Made by a program: the position numbers and the translations under genes
Assembly: GCA_031272145.1 (NCBI GenBank)
Contig: JAISUL010000046.1
Coordinates: 1-36,909, forward strand
Direction: 5' to 3'
DNA from: Synergistaceae bacterium
Lineage (GTDB): Bacteria; Synergistota; Synergistia; Synergistales; Aminobacteriaceae
Length of the DNA: 36,909 nt
The notes under the pieces: model-generated
The model's database searches: none
Seen by the model: only the letters and a program-made list of their open reading frames with translations
Told to the model about the DNA's origin: nothing
Shown: positions 15,293-23,510 of the stretch, piece after piece
How the letters are laid out: each line of letters opens with the position of its first letter
How positions within the stretch are numbered: position 1 is the stretch's first letter

Positions 15293-15610
15293 TGGAGGCT
15301 CCGAGTGACATCGGGGCGTAGGGGGTAGTCACCCCCGAGGCTTAGCCCCGCAAACGAAGGGGGGTGAGGCCAATGGGTAGAAGGCACAAGAGCACCGCAG
15401 TTGTTCCGCGGACAACGCTGATTTGGATTAGTGAGAATGACCGTCATTCTTCGTCGACGACCTTGATCTATGAAAAAAGGGTTGCCCAACTTCTTGGACA
15501 ACCCTCGTCTCTAAGTTGCTGCAAGCCCTAGTCCGGCTTTTAGCTCGCTAGGGGCGTAAGTCCCGGCTGAGTTACCAGCCCGGCCGGGCAGCCCTACCTC
15601 GGAGCCTCCA
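15293..15610 (+). ncRNA. Candidate structured RNA or miniature inverted-repeat element of unknown family
   Basis: The ends are perfectly complementary over 13 nt (TGGAGGCTCCGAG at 15293-15305 and its reverse complement at 15598-15610). A TATAAT box at 15281-15286 ends 6 nt before the 5' terminus, where transcription would begin. Inside are several hairpins: GGGGG-TAGTCA-CCCCC nested in GGGGC/GCCCC, GTTGT/ACAAC, GAATGA/TCATTC, AGGGTTG-type (15478-15505), GCCCTAG/CTAGGGGC and GGCTG/CAGCC. A 52-codon frame (15373-15531, MGRRHKSTA...) with a GGGGGGTGA start signal is also present. I find none of the landmarks of RNase P, tmRNA, SRP or 6S RNA. A MITE is the main alternative; no clear target-site duplication is visible. 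Confidence 0.5.
15473..15505 (-). terminator. Minus-strand intrinsic terminator inside the structured element
   Basis: Stem of 12 pairs (15478-15489 with 15494-15505, one G-U in the minus-strand RNA) and a 4-nt GAAG loop, followed on the minus strand by a run of T (15478-15473). It would stop any leftward transcript entering from the right end of the element. Confidence 0.65.
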
Positions 15611-15685
15611 CATTTATATCACACCCCGCAGTTTTTTGCAAGGGGGTAGCTGACCCAAACGCGCGGAAAAGACCCCCCGGCCCGC

Positions 15686-15737
15686 AAAAAACCGCGGACG
15701 GGTGTTTGCTCGTGTCACGCTCACGCTCCCCGTCCGC
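15686..15737 (-). terminator. Intrinsic terminator after the exported protein gene
   Basis: Minus-strand stem GCGGACGGG / CCCGTCCGC (15729-15737 with 15694-15702) with a 26-nt loop, followed by CGG and six T (15691-15686). It lies 23 nt past the stop codon of the gene at 15760. Confidence 0.7.
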
Positions 15738-15759
15738 AGTTCCCTACTAAGCTTCCTAT

Positions 15760-16215
15760 TTAATACTCTGGCTGCGTGTCGGCTAGTCTGAAGACCGGGC
15801 TGCCCATCGAGATGGTGTTCGTGAAATACACGGCGCCGCTTATCACATCGCCCTTGTCGAGGTTATACGCCCAGCTCCTGTAGCTGCTGGGCACCTCGAG
15901 CACCACCCTCGCAAAGCCAAACGGCTTGTCGCCGCGAAGCCTGACCGTGATGTTCCCCATCGTATGCGATATGCTGTCGGCGACCCCGACCATGACGAAG
16001 ACCCCGGCCTGGCTGAAGTCAGATATGAACCTGGCCTCGTTGAGTTCAAGCCGGTGGAGAAGCTGCCCGGCGGTGAATATCTTTAGTCCCGGTCTGCCAG
16101 GCCCCGGCCCCTGCCACGGTCCCGGCCTGCCATACTCGGCCCCCATGGCCGAACCTGCCATGCCTGCGAACACGGCCAAGGCGAGCAGCAGCCTGCTTAT
16201 ACTACGAAACGACAT
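15760..16215 (-). CDS. Exported protein with OB-fold (tRNA_anti-like) features
   Basis: 151 residues. A clear signal peptide (SRLLLALAVFAGMAGSAMGA) is followed by a Gly/Pro-rich linker (GRPGPWQGPGPGRPG) and a ~110-residue domain: GQLLHRLELNEARFISDF, VFVMVGVADSISHTMG, VRLRGDKPFGFARVVLEV, LDKGDVISGAVYF. The strand pattern and the late KGD-x-I-x-G turn resemble the tRNA_anti-like OB-fold of small exported proteins; function is unknown. I chose the ATG at 16215 because GGAGG lies 8 nt upstream and the signal peptide starts there. The longer open frame upstream overlaps the toxin stub and has no support. Confidence 0.7.
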   Translation of the reverse strand: MSFRSISRLLLALAVFAGMAGSAMGAEYGRPGPWQGPGPGRPGLKIFTAGQLLHRLELNEARFISDFSQAGVFVMVGVADSISHTMGNITVRLRGDKPFGFARVVLEVPSSYRSWAYNLDKGDVISGAVYFTNTISMGSPVFRLADTQPEY

Positions 16216-16324
16216 GCGATCCCCTCCAAATACATAGCGGGCATTCGCCGCGCCCGCCTCTAAGCTATCTACCCCGCGTGAGCTTCTCTTCACGCCGCAC
16301 GCACACGATGGGTCACGGGCGACG

Positions 16325-16363
16325 TTAGCACACGGAGACGTTTGTGTCAAGCAGATACCGCAT
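16325..16363 (-). pseudogene. Truncated PIN-domain toxin stub
   Basis: Immediately after the antitoxin stop codon an ATG opens MRYLLDTNVSVC and then stops. MRYLLDTN is the characteristic first strand and catalytic Asp of PIN (VapC) toxins. The remaining ~115 codons are absent; the following DNA is the leader of the exported protein gene. The toxin has therefore been decapitated, leaving the antitoxin alone. Confidence 0.7.
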
Positions 16364-16621
16364 CTACCCCCGCTCCGCGAACTCAAGAGGCGCGTCGAAG
16401 TCGTCCGCCACCCTTATTTTCCCCCTCATGCACCCGAAGGCCGGGGTCAGCGGCGGCTTCGGCTCGCGCAGCATGGCCTCGTCGAACGGCAGGCGGTTGC
16501 CGCGCGAGGTTAGATTAACAAAAACCTCTAACGCCTGCTCGATGCTGAGGCCGTGCGACCCGAACACCGCCTCTGCCCTGGCCTTCATGTCGTCGTCGAC
16601 GCTGACTCTTATCTGCGCCAT
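16364..16621 (-). CDS. RelB/DinJ-type antitoxin, now orphan
   Basis: 85 residues beginning MAQIRVSVDDDMKARAEAVF, with LSIEQALEVFVNLTSRGNRL, the ribbon-helix-helix pattern of RelB/DinJ antitoxins. The C-terminal toxin-binding tail includes GCMRGKIRVADDFDAPLE, often seen in antitoxins paired with PIN toxins. GGAGGTGA stands about 6 nt before the ATG, preceded by an extended -10. Its toxin is reduced to a 12-codon stub directly downstream. It may persist as a repressor or anti-addiction factor against related toxins; that is speculation. Confidence 0.85.
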   Translation of the reverse strand: MAQIRVSVDDDMKARAEAVFGSHGLSIEQALEVFVNLTSRGNRLPFDEAMLREPKPPLTPAFGCMRGKIRVADDFDAPLEFAERG

Positions 16622-16643
16622 CGAACGTCACCTCCACTCCGCA

Positions 16644-16649
16644 ATTATA
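16644..16649 (-). promoter_or_regulatory. Extended -10 of the orphan antitoxin
   Basis: TGCTATAAT on the minus strand, about 25 nt upstream of the antitoxin ATG, with no clear -35. RelB-type antitoxins often repress their own promoter; I see no obvious palindrome to name as operator. Confidence 0.55.
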
Positions 16650-16769
16650 GCACCCCCCTCCGCGTGGATTTTCCTCACCGCTGCGCCGCCTATGGTGATA
16701 AAATTAAGAAGCTTTTTATCGCGCCCTTGCGGGCGCGTGGAGTGAAAGAAAAGTATAGGAGGGTCATCG

Positions 16770-17972
16770 TTGGCCAAGAAAACGGCAGTTGGCACCGCGA
16801 CTCAGGCGGGCTCACGAAAATATCTCGTGGGAGGGAAGGTCTTCACGGGGGGCTCTGACCCCTGGCTCGACGGAGCGACGGTCGTCGTGGCGGAGGGCAA
16901 GGTCGAGGCGGTCGGGGACGTGCCCGTTCCGCGCGGGGCGGAGGTCGTTGACCTGTCGGGGCTGTTCGTCACGCCGGGGCTCATCGATGCCCACACTCAC
17001 ATCGGGGTCTACAACGAGGGCTTCCCTGCCGCGATGCAGGACGCCAACGACATGGTCGAGCCGATAGCGCCGCAGCTCAGGGTCATCGACGCGATATACC
17101 CGGACGACGTGGCGTTCAACGACGCGCTCGCCGGCGGGGTGACATGCCTCCAGAGCCTGCCGGGCAGCGGAAACGTCATGGGCGGACAGGGCGTCGTAGT
17201 CAAGACCAAGCGCGACGTCGTTGAGCGGATGGCCGTCACTGCCCCGTCATGCGTGAAGGCCGCGCTCGGCGAGAACCCCGTCAGGATATACGGCGAGAAG
17301 AAGAAGTACCCCAACACCCGCATGGGCAGTGCTTGGCTGATGCGCGACGCCTTCGTGCGCGCCATGAACTACCGCGAGAAGATGGACAGCGCCGCAAAAA
17401 AGGGCGAGCCCTTCGAGAGGAACCTCATGATGGACGCCCTGCTGCCGGTGCTCAGCGGAGAGCTTGCCTTCCGCATCCACTGCCACAGGTCTGACGACAT
17501 CCAGACTGCCGTGCGCGTGGCATCGGAGTTCGGGCTGAACTTCTCCATCGAGCACTGCACCGAGGGGCACATGATAGCCGACTGGCTCGCGGAGAAGCGC
17601 GTCCGGGCCGCGGTCGGCCCGACCCTCTCGAGCCGGAGCAAGATAGAGCTCCGCAACAAGACATGGGACACGCCCAAGGTTCTGTTCGAGCACGGGGTTC
17701 ACTTCTGCATCATAACCGACCACCCGGTCGTGCCCATAGAGCACCTGGTCGTGTGCGCCTCGCTGGCCTACCGCGCCGGCCTGCCAGAGGACGAGGCTCT
17801 GAAGGCCGTCACAGTCTACGCAGCCGAGCACCTCGGACTGGATGGACGGGTCGGCTCGATAGCCGAGGGCAAGGACGCGGACCTGGCCGTGTGGAGCGGC
17901 CACCCTCTCGACTCGCGCAGCCGCGTGCTCAAGACGTTCGTGAACGGCTCGGCCGTCTACGAGCGGGATTAA
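16770..17972 (+). CDS. Metal-dependent amidohydrolase (imidazolonepropionase-like)
   Basis: 400 residues of the amidohydrolase superfamily: N-terminal beta-sandwich strand, metal site VTPGLIDAHTHIGV, GGVTCLQSLPGSGNVMGGQG, further metal ligands in FRIHCHRSDDI and SIEHCTEGH, CIITDHPVVP, and the C-terminal GSIAEGKDADLAVWSGHPLD. This places it with imidazolonepropionase-like and related cyclic-amide hydrolases; the substrate is not evident. The start is TTG 16770 with TAGGAGGG upstream. It lies 57 nt before a peptide-importer operon, so a role in processing imported peptides or amino-acid derivatives is plausible. A weak hairpin followed by a T-rich stretch lies between them (about 17985-18010). 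Confidence 0.85.
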   Translation: MAKKTAVGTATQAGSRKYLVGGKVFTGGSDPWLDGATVVVAEGKVEAVGDVPVPRGAEVVDLSGLFVTPGLIDAHTHIGVYNEGFPAAMQDANDMVEPIAPQLRVIDAIYPDDVAFNDALAGGVTCLQSLPGSGNVMGGQGVVVKTKRDVVERMAVTAPSCVKAALGENPVRIYGEKKKYPNTRMGSAWLMRDAFVRAMNYREKMDSAAKKGEPFERNLMMDALLPVLSGELAFRIHCHRSDDIQTAVRVASEFGLNFSIEHCTEGHMIADWLAEKRVRAAVGPTLSSRSKIELRNKTWDTPKVLFEHGVHFCIITDHPVVPIEHLVVCASLAYRAGLPEDEALKAVTVYAAEHLGLDGRVGSIAEGKDADLAVWSGHPLDSRSRVLKTFVNGSAVYERD

Positions 17973-18029
17973 AACAGGGACTACGCGCCGCCGCTTGGGC
18001 GCTAATTTTTATACAGGAGTGGATTCACT

Positions 18030-19532
18030 TTGAAGGGAACCAAGGGAATTTTGTTTTTAGGGGCGCTTGTGCTGGCGTTGCTGTGCCTCACTACTGCTGC
18101 CTCGGCCAAGGACACGCTGGTCGTGGCCGACCAGTATGACGCCACGACGATGGACCCCATAGCGCACAACGACGTGCCGAGCTCGCGCGCCTGCTACTCT
18201 ATCTACGACACACTTATCTTCCTCGACGGCGAGGGCAAGGTGCACCCCGGCCTCGCCGAGAAGTGGGAGTTCCTGTCCGGCACGGCCTACAAGTTCTACC
18301 TGCGCAAGGGCGTCAAGTTCCACAACGGCGAGGAACTCAAGGCCGAGGACGTGCGCTACTCCATCATGCGAGCCACGACCGACCTTGGAGCGCCTATAAC
18401 GACTTACTCCCAGAACGTCAAGGACGTCGAGGTCGTCGACGACTACACCGTGATCGTCCATCTAAAGAAGGAGGACTACTCCTTCTTCTCGTCCCTCGCG
18501 CACAGCTGGGGCTCCATCCTCAACAAGAAGTACACGGAGGAGGCTGGGCAGGGCTTCGGCATGAACCCGGTCGGCACAGGCCCGTTCCGCTTCGTCGAGT
18601 GGCAGAAGAACAACAGGTACGTGCTTGAGCGCTTCAATGACTACTGGGGGCCGAAGGTCAGGTTCGAGCGTCTGGAGGTGCGAGCCATTCCGGAGCCGAC
18701 CAACCGCACCATCGAGCTTGAGACCGGCGGCGTCGACATAGCCTACCCGATCGTGCACAACGACCTGAAGCGCGTCGCGGAGAACCCCGACCTCGTCCTC
18801 TACCGCAAGCCCCAGACGTCCGTCACTTACGTCGGCTTCAACATGACCAAGGAGCCGTTCACGGACAAGAAGGTGCGGCACGCCATCTACGCAGCGCTCG
18901 ACGTGGTGGGCATTCAGGCGGCGTCCTACAGGGGCGTGGGCAAGGTTCCCAACTCCCTCGTGCCCGAGGCGATAAAGTACTCCATCGACTCCGAGGTGCC
19001 GGTGCACGTCCAGAACCAGAAGGAGGCCGAGAAGCTCCTTAAGGAGGCGGGAGTGAAGGGGCTCAAGCTCCAGCTCTGGACGAACGAGCGCAAGGAGCGC
19101 GTGGACAGCGCCACGATAATCCAGGCCCAGCTTCAGGAGGTCGGGATAGAGTCCGAGATAAAGGTTCTGGAGTGGGGCGCGTACCTCAGCGGCCTGCAGG
19201 AGAAGACCCATGACATGTTCATCCTGGGCTGGGTCTCCACGGTGCCGGACCCGAACTTCGCCATCGCCGGCCTGCTCGAGTCGACGTCCGGCTCCAACTA
19301 CACGTTTACGAAGGACGCCAAGATCGACGAGATGCTGGCCGAGGGCCGCGGGGTTCCGGACGGCGACGCCAGGGCCAAGATATACAAGGACCTCCAGCTC
19401 TACATCAACGAGCTGCGCCCGATGATCTACCTCCACAACGACGAGTCGATCGCCGGCACCAGAAAGAACGTCAAGGGGTTCGAGCCTCGTTCCAACGAAA
19501 TTCACTCCTTCCGAGAGGTGTATTTCGAGTAA
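18030..19532 (+). CDS. ABC transporter substrate-binding protein, dipeptide/oligopeptide type
   Basis: 500 residues. An N-terminal signal peptide (GILFLGALVLALLCLTTAASA, starting after MKGTK) leads into an SBP_bac_5 protein: YDATTMDPIAHNDVPS, GLAEKWEFLSGTAYKFYLRK, VKFHNGEELKAEDVRYS and PVGTGPFRFVEWQ are standard family landmarks. It binds peptides (or a similar ligand) in the periplasm and delivers them to the permease pair encoded next. The signal sequence lacks a lipobox Cys, so it is probably free in the periplasm, as in Gram-negative DppA. The start is TTG 18030 with AGGAGT 8 nt upstream. Confidence 0.93.
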   Translation: MKGTKGILFLGALVLALLCLTTAASAKDTLVVADQYDATTMDPIAHNDVPSSRACYSIYDTLIFLDGEGKVHPGLAEKWEFLSGTAYKFYLRKGVKFHNGEELKAEDVRYSIMRATTDLGAPITTYSQNVKDVEVVDDYTVIVHLKKEDYSFFSSLAHSWGSILNKKYTEEAGQGFGMNPVGTGPFRFVEWQKNNRYVLERFNDYWGPKVRFERLEVRAIPEPTNRTIELETGGVDIAYPIVHNDLKRVAENPDLVLYRKPQTSVTYVGFNMTKEPFTDKKVRHAIYAALDVVGIQAASYRGVGKVPNSLVPEAIKYSIDSEVPVHVQNQKEAEKLLKEAGVKGLKLQLWTNERKERVDSATIIQAQLQEVGIESEIKVLEWGAYLSGLQEKTHDMFILGWVSTVPDPNFAIAGLLESTSGSNYTFTKDAKIDEMLAEGRGVPDGDARAKIYKDLQLYINELRPMIYLHNDESIAGTRKNVKGFEPRSNEIHSFREVYFE

Positions 19533-19675
19533 TTTTCGAGTAAAATAGTTTTTGCCGGGGGGCGATTGTCTTTCCCACACCCACTCCCACACTCTATGCC
19601 CACCTCCTGCCTCCCGGCCTTCACTGCCCTGCCTGTACTCCGACTCTTGCCGTCGGATTGGAGGATGAGTAATAA
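19533..19675 (+). other. Intergenic gap within the importer operon
   Basis: A 143-nt gap after the binding-protein gene with no reading frame I would support. It holds a pyrimidine-rich stretch and a hairpin TCCGAC...GTCGGA (about 19637-19655) just before the permease ribosome-binding site. Such gaps commonly lower expression of the membrane components relative to the binding protein. Confidence 0.4.
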
Positions 19676-20605
19676 ATGGTCAAGTACATCGTCCGCCGCG
19701 TTCTTTTTTTGATCCCCGTGCTCGTCGGGGTGGCCTTTTGCGTGTTCACGCTGCTGTACCTCACGCCGGGCGACCCCGCCAAGATGGTTCTGGGCGACCT
19801 GGCCACGGAGAGCGCGATACGGGACTTCAGGGAAAAAGAGGGCCTGGACAAGCCCTTTCTGGTTCAGTTCGGAAACTACCTGTACAAGGCCGTCACTCAG
19901 GGGGACATAGGGCGGTCATACGTCACGAAGCGCCCGGTCATGACCGAGATAATGGCGACCTTCCCGGCCACGCTCAAGCTCGCCACCTTCGCGATAGTCA
20001 TAGCGATAGTCCTCGGGCTGCCCTGCGGGATTCTGTCCGCGATAAAGCAGTACTCCGCCTTCGACACCGTGACGATGATCCTCGCGATGATAGGCTTGTC
20101 CATGCCGGTCTTTTGGCTTGGGCTTCTGCTTATTCTGCTTTTCTCCGTTTATCTGCGCTGGCTGCCCTCCTCCGGTTTCGACACGTTCAAGGCGATGATA
20201 CTCCCCTCTCTGGCCCTGTCGGCCCAGTCGGTCTCGATGATCACCCGCATGACGCGCTCGTCTATGCTTGAGGTCATAAGGGCCGACTACATCCGCACAG
20301 CCCGCTCCAAGGGACAGAAGGAGTCCGTCGTCATATGGGTTCACGCCCTGCACAACGCGCTTATTCCGGTTGTTACTCTCTGCGGGCTTCAGTTCGGGTC
20401 GCTTCTGGCCGGCGCGATACTCACCGAGTCCATCTTCGCCGTGCCTGGCGTCGGGCGGCTGATGGTCGAGTCCATAAAGGCGCGGGACTACCCCGTCGTG
20501 CAGGGCGGAGTGCTCTTCGTCGCGGCGGCCTTCAGCGTGGTCAACCTGCTCGTCGACCTCCTCTACGCCTACATCGACCCGCGCATCAAGGCGCAGTACA
20601 GATAG
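19676..20605 (+). CDS. Peptide ABC transporter permease, DppB/OppB type
   Basis: 309 residues with six predicted membrane helices. The N terminus MVKYIVRRVLFLIPVLVGVA, the periplasmic LTPGDPAKMVLGDLATE, and the EAA loop DYIRTARSKGQKESVVIWVH near residue 200-220 are diagnostic of the DppB/OppB family. It forms the transmembrane channel with the next gene product. Spacing to that gene is 19 nt. The start is ATG 19676, with GGAGG 12 nt upstream. Confidence 0.93.
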   Translation: MVKYIVRRVLFLIPVLVGVAFCVFTLLYLTPGDPAKMVLGDLATESAIRDFREKEGLDKPFLVQFGNYLYKAVTQGDIGRSYVTKRPVMTEIMATFPATLKLATFAIVIAIVLGLPCGILSAIKQYSAFDTVTMILAMIGLSMPVFWLGLLLILLFSVYLRWLPSSGFDTFKAMILPSLALSAQSVSMITRMTRSSMLEVIRADYIRTARSKGQKESVVIWVHALHNALIPVVTLCGLQFGSLLAGAILTESIFAVPGVGRLMVESIKARDYPVVQGGVLFVAAAFSVVNLLVDLLYAYIDPRIKAQYR

Positions 20606-20624
20606 GAGGCAAAAGAAAAGCAAA

Positions 20625-21506
20625 ATGAGCGAAACCGTCAATAATGAGCCGCGCGGGCGCATCAGGCGGGGGCCTATGGCCGAGGTTTTCTTCCGCCTGG
20701 CCAAAAGCCCTCTGGCCATGTTCGGGCTCGCGTTCATACTCCTGCTCGTGTTCGTGGCAATCTTCGCCGACGTGCTGGCGCCGTACCCGTTTCAGAAGCA
20801 GAACCTGATGCACTCGTTCGAGACTCCGTCGGCCAGCTTCCTTCTGGGCACGGACGAGTTCGGGCGCGACATACTCAGCCGCCTGATATACGGCGCGCGG
20901 GTGTCGCTTCAGGTCGGCTTCATCGCGGTCGGCATCGCGCTGGTCGTCGGGGGGATGCTCGGCGCCCTCTCAGGGTACTACGGCGGGTGGATCGACAACG
21001 CGATAATGCGCGTCATGGACGTGCTCCTGTCCATCCCTCAGACCCTGCTGGCGATAGCGATAGCTGCTGCCCTGGGGCCTGGGCTCTTCAACCTTATGAT
21101 AGCGGTCGGGATATCCGCCGTGCCCACCTACGCCCGCATAGTCCGGGGCTCCGTGCTCTCGATACGCGGCATGGAGTTCATCGAGGCGGCGAAGGCCGTT
21201 GGGTCGAGCGACACCCGCATCATCCTGCGCCACATCATCCCCAACAGCATGGCCCCGATAATAGTGCAGTCCACCCTCGGCGTGGCGTCGGCCATACTGA
21301 ACGCCGCCGGGCTGTCCTTCATAGGGCTCGGCATCCAGCCCCCCTACCCTGAGTGGGGCGCCATGCTCTCCGGAGGCCGGCAGTACATCAGGGACTACCC
21401 GCACCTCACGCTCTACCCTGGCCTGGCGATAATGCTGACCATCCTGGCGCTGAACTTCCTTGGCGACGGCCTTCGCGACGCCCTCGACCCCAAGCTGAAG
21501 CGCTAA
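20625..21506 (+). CDS. Peptide ABC transporter permease, DppC/OppC type
   Basis: 293 residues. A short cytoplasmic N-terminus precedes the first helix (FGLAFILLLVFVAIFADVLA). The DppC/OppC hallmarks are LGTDEFGRDILSRLIYGARV and the EAA loop EFIEAAKAVGSSDTRIILRH. GLGIQPPYPEWGAMLSGGRQ near the C terminus is also typical. It pairs with the DppB-like permease. AGGAGG lies 13 nt upstream of ATG 20625. Confidence 0.93.
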   Translation: MSETVNNEPRGRIRRGPMAEVFFRLAKSPLAMFGLAFILLLVFVAIFADVLAPYPFQKQNLMHSFETPSASFLLGTDEFGRDILSRLIYGARVSLQVGFIAVGIALVVGGMLGALSGYYGGWIDNAIMRVMDVLLSIPQTLLAIAIAAALGPGLFNLMIAVGISAVPTYARIVRGSVLSIRGMEFIEAAKAVGSSDTRIILRHIIPNSMAPIIVQSTLGVASAILNAAGLSFIGLGIQPPYPEWGAMLSGGRQYIRDYPHLTLYPGLAIMLTILALNFLGDGLRDALDPKLKR

Positions 21507-21517
21507 AGGGGAGTACT

Positions 21518-22516
21518 ATGACTACTGATAATAAAAGAGACCTTCTGCTTGACGTGCAGGACTTGACGATACACTACGTCACGGACAACGGGACGGTTCA
21601 CGCCGTGGAGAACCTGAACCTCCAGCTTGGGCACGGCGAGACTCTGGGCTTCGTCGGCGAGACCGGCGCTGGGAAGACCACCACCGCCCTCGGCATAATG
21701 AGGCTCATCCCGTCGCCGCCTGGGGTGATCAAGTCCGGGAAGATAATCTTCGAGGGCGAGGACCTGCTCTCGATGAGCGAGGCGGACATGCGCGGCGTCC
21801 GCGGCGGCAGGATCGCCATGATATTTCAGGACCCAATGACGAGCCTCAACCCCGTCATGACCGTGGACAAGCAGATAGCCGAGATGATCAAGCTCCACCG
21901 GAACGTCGGCGAGGCCGAGTCGCTTAAACTCGCCGGCGACATGCTGGAGCTGGTCGGGATACGCCGCGAGAGGATGAAGGACTACCCCCACCAGTTCTCC
22001 GGCGGCATGAAGCAGCGGGTCGTGATAGCCATCGCCCTTGCCTGCGACCCAGGCCTGCTGATAGCCGACGAGCCGACCACCGCCCTCGACGTCACGATCC
22101 AGGCCCAGGTGCTGGAGCTCATGAAGGACTTGAAGCGCCGCTTCGCCGCGTCTATGATACTGATAACCCACGACCTCGGCATAGTGGCCGACATATGCGA
22201 CACGGTGGCCATAATGTACGCGGGGCGAGTCGTGGAGTACGCGGACAAGCGCTCCCTCTACTCGAACCCGGCGCATCCCTACACCGTGGGTTTGTTCAAC
22301 TCCGTGCCGGACCTGGACTCGGACGTGGAGGAGCTGAACACCATACCTGGCCTGATGCCAGACCCGATGGAGCTCCCGACCGGCTGCACGTTCCACCCCC
22401 GATGCCTGAGGGCTGTGCCGGAGTGCTCCGTGTCCAAGCCCGGCATGATCGAGGTCGAGCCGGGGCATTTTGTGGCCTGCCCGCACGCGGGCAGCAAACG
22501 TGGAAGCGGGGTGTGA
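21518..22516 (+). CDS. Peptide ABC transporter ATPase, DppD/OppD type
   Basis: 332 residues. Walker A is GETGAGKTTTALG, the Q-loop MIFQDPMTSLNP, the signature HQFSGGMKQRVVIAIAL, Walker B LLIADEPTTALDV and the switch His ILITHDLGIVAD. The C-terminal oligopeptide-transporter extension has the Cys cluster GCTFHPRCLRAVPEC, which in related proteins binds an iron-sulfur cluster. The start is ATG 21518, 11 nt after the permease stop, with AAAGGGGAG upstream. Confidence 0.94.
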   Translation: MTTDNKRDLLLDVQDLTIHYVTDNGTVHAVENLNLQLGHGETLGFVGETGAGKTTTALGIMRLIPSPPGVIKSGKIIFEGEDLLSMSEADMRGVRGGRIAMIFQDPMTSLNPVMTVDKQIAEMIKLHRNVGEAESLKLAGDMLELVGIRRERMKDYPHQFSGGMKQRVVIAIALACDPGLLIADEPTTALDVTIQAQVLELMKDLKRRFAASMILITHDLGIVADICDTVAIMYAGRVVEYADKRSLYSNPAHPYTVGLFNSVPDLDSDVEELNTIPGLMPDPMELPTGCTFHPRCLRAVPECSVSKPGMIEVEPGHFVACPHAGSKRGSGV

Positions 22517-22520
22517 AGCC

Positions 22521-23483
22521 GTGAGCGACGCCTACATGAGCGTGAAAGACCTGAAGAAGTACTTCGCCACGAAGCGGGGCCTCCTGCACGCCGTCGACGG
22601 AGTCAGCTTCTCCATACGCCGCGGCGAGACCCTGGGCCTGGTTGGCGAGTCCGGCTGCGGCAAGTCCACCCTCGGGCGGTGCCTCATACGCCTGCTCGAC
22701 GCGACCTCCGGCAGCGTGGTGCTCCACGGCGAGACCGACGTCGACGTCACCAAGGCCTCCGAGTCCGCCATGAAGGAGCTGCGCAAGAAGGTGCAGATAG
22801 TGTTCCAAGACCCGTACTCGTGCCTGAACCCGCGCCTCTCAGTCTGGGAGCTCATAGCCGAGCCCCTCATCGTGAACCGCGTTTTCCCCTCCGGCGCCGC
22901 CATGAGGAAGAGGGTGCGCGAGCTGATGAGCACCGTGGGCTTGGCCGAGCGCCTGGAGAACAGCTACCCCCACGAGCTCGACGGAGGGCGCAGGCAGAGG
23001 ATAGGCATAGCGAGGTCGCTTGCCCTGTCGCCGGAGTTCATAGTCCTCGACGAGCCCGTGTCGGCGCTCGACGTGTGCATACAGGCCCAGATACTGAACC
23101 TGCTGAACTCGCTGCAGAGGGAGTTTCACTACACGTACGTTTTCATCTCGCACAACCTGAGCGTTGTGCGCCACGTGTCCGACCGCATCTCGGTGATGTA
23201 CCTCGGAAAGATCGTTGAGACCGCCGACTACGACGCGCTGTTTGCCCATCCTGCCCACCCCTACACTCAGGCGCTTCTGTCCGCTATTCCCGTGGCGAGG
23301 CTCGACGTCAAAAAGGAAAGGATACTTTTGGAGGGAGACGTGCCGTCCCCGATAGAGCCCCCGGACTGCTGCCGCTTCGCAGGGCGCTGCCGCTTCAGGG
23401 ACGACGAGTGCCTGAGGGGAACGCCGGAGCTGCGGGAAGTGGGGCCTAACCACCTCGCGGCGTGTTTCAAGGTGGGTGCTTAA
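22521..23483 (+). CDS. Peptide ABC transporter ATPase, DppF/OppF type
   Basis: 320 residues. Walker A is [14 protein letters not shown]-loop [16 protein letters not shown], Walker [14 protein letters not shown] and switch [13 protein letters not shown]. The ABC signature reads [17 protein letters not shown], with DGG instead of SGG; the Asp and Arg variant is unusual relative to LSGGQ but occurs in this subfamily. The C-terminal [15 protein letters not shown] supplies the Cys cluster. I chose the GTG at 22521, 4 nt after the previous stop; an in-frame ATG at 22536 is an alternative. It partners the DppD-like ATPase as a heterodimer. Confidence 0.92.
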   Translation: MSDAYMSVKDLKKYFATKRGLLHAVDGVSFSIRRGETLGLVGESGCGKSTLGRCLIRLLDATSGSVVLHGETDVDVTKASESAMKELRKKVQIVFQDPYSCLNPRLSVWELIAEPLIVNRVFPSGAAMRKRVRELMSTVGLAERLENSYPHELDGGRRQRIGIARSLALSPEFIVLDEPVSALDVCIQAQILNLLNSLQREFHYTYVFISHNLSVVRHVSDRISVMYLGKIVETADYDALFAHPAHPYTQALLSAIPVARLDVKKERILLEGDVPSPIEPPDCCRFAGRCRFRDDECLRGTPELREVGPNHLAACFKVGA

Positions 23484-23510
23484 CGAAGCCCGCCCAACTA
23501 TGGAGGTGCT

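Noticed and set aside
15293-15610. tmRNA, RNase P RNA, SRP RNA or 6S RNA as identity of the structured element
   Set aside because: No tRNA-like T-arm/CCA end or tag frame, no GGAAAGUCC-type RNase P core, no GGAAG SRP loop, and the size is too large for 6S. A GCAAACGA stretch recalls tmRNA but the frame after it ends within a few codons.
16216-16386. N-terminal extension of the exported protein
   Set aside because: It would bury the signal peptide after 57 residues and overlaps the toxin stub and antitoxin end; ATG 16215 has GGAGG.
18462-19592. A long minus-strand frame over the substrate-binding protein gene
   Set aside because: The plus-strand protein is unmistakable with a signal peptide and family motifs; the antisense frame has shadow composition.
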